Below, piece after piece: positions 6,351 to 6,397 of a stretch of 6,397 nucleotides of DNA. The notes beneath the pieces are model-generated. The model ran no database searches, was not told the origin of the DNA, and was given only the letters and a program-made list of their open reading frames with translations. The DNA comes from an uncultured Candidatus Saccharibacteria bacterium (GTDB lineage: Bacteria > Patescibacteriota > Saccharimonadia > Saccharimonadales > Saccharimonadaceae). Position 1 is the stretch's first letter; each line of letters begins with the position of its first letter. The stretch is taken from the NCBI GenBank assembly GCA_916049555.1, contig CAJZIB010000042.1, positions 1-6,397 on the forward strand, written 5' to 3'. Position numbers and translations under genes: made by a program.

Positions 6351-6397
6351 TTTATAAGATAGACTCCTATATACAATAAAAATATCGAACGCTAAGT
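6351..6397. other. Short AT-rich tail after galE without a recognisable feature
   Basis: No hairpin followed by a T-run, and no start codon with a convincing ribosome binding site. A TACAAT at 6372-6377 could be a -10 element for a gene beyond the window, but nothing else supports it. Confidence 0.4.

Noticed and set aside
6366..6385. TACAAT at 6372-6377 as a promoter for a gene beyond the window.
   Set aside because: It is an isolated hexamer in AT-rich sequence with no TG extension, no -35 and no visible start codon.

Overview
The window looks like a fragment of a bacterial cell-surface glycan locus. It holds four sugar-transfer or membrane genes and a UDP-glucose 4-epimerase, in an AT-rich bacterium with short intergenic gaps. 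Two strong extended -10 promoters give (nearly) leaderless messages, intergenic gaps are tiny, and glycosyltransferases are stacked together. This would fit a reduced-genome Candidate Phyla Radiation bacterium such as Saccharibacteria, but that is an inference: there is no rRNA or other taxonomic marker here. All five genes read with the ordinary code. Stops are TAA four times and TAG once.

Layout. Bases 1-51 are a GC-rich stretch (32 of the first 50 bases are G or C) that does not match what follows and may be foreign sequence joined at a contig end. Bases 52-939 (minus) encode a multi-pass membrane protein that appears cut short at this junction. Bases 969-3116 (minus) encode a 715-residue protein with a GT-A (GT2-type) domain followed by a GT-B (GT4-type) domain. 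Bases 3117-3162 are a compact, nearly symmetric divergent promoter. Bases 3163-4332 (plus) encode a GT4-type glycosyltransferase. Bases 4334-5317 (plus) encode a GT2-type glycosyltransferase starting one base after the previous stop. Bases 5349-6350 (plus) encode GalE. The last 47 bases contain no recognisable gene.

Working together (inference). GalE would interconvert UDP-glucose and UDP-galactose, and possibly the N-acetyl forms, to supply donors. The three soluble-type glycosyltransferases would use nucleotide sugars at the cytoplasmic face to build or decorate a polysaccharide, glycolipid or glycoprotein. The membrane protein resembles GT-C-type or polytopic glycan enzymes and could act on lipid-linked sugars. 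No flippase, polymerase, ligase or priming transferase is visible, so the product cannot be named. No mobile element, CRISPR array, tRNA or rRNA was seen. The most notable feature is the back-to-back promoter, where two TGnTATAAT elements lie as an inverted repeat and place transcription starts at or within a few bases of both ATG codons.
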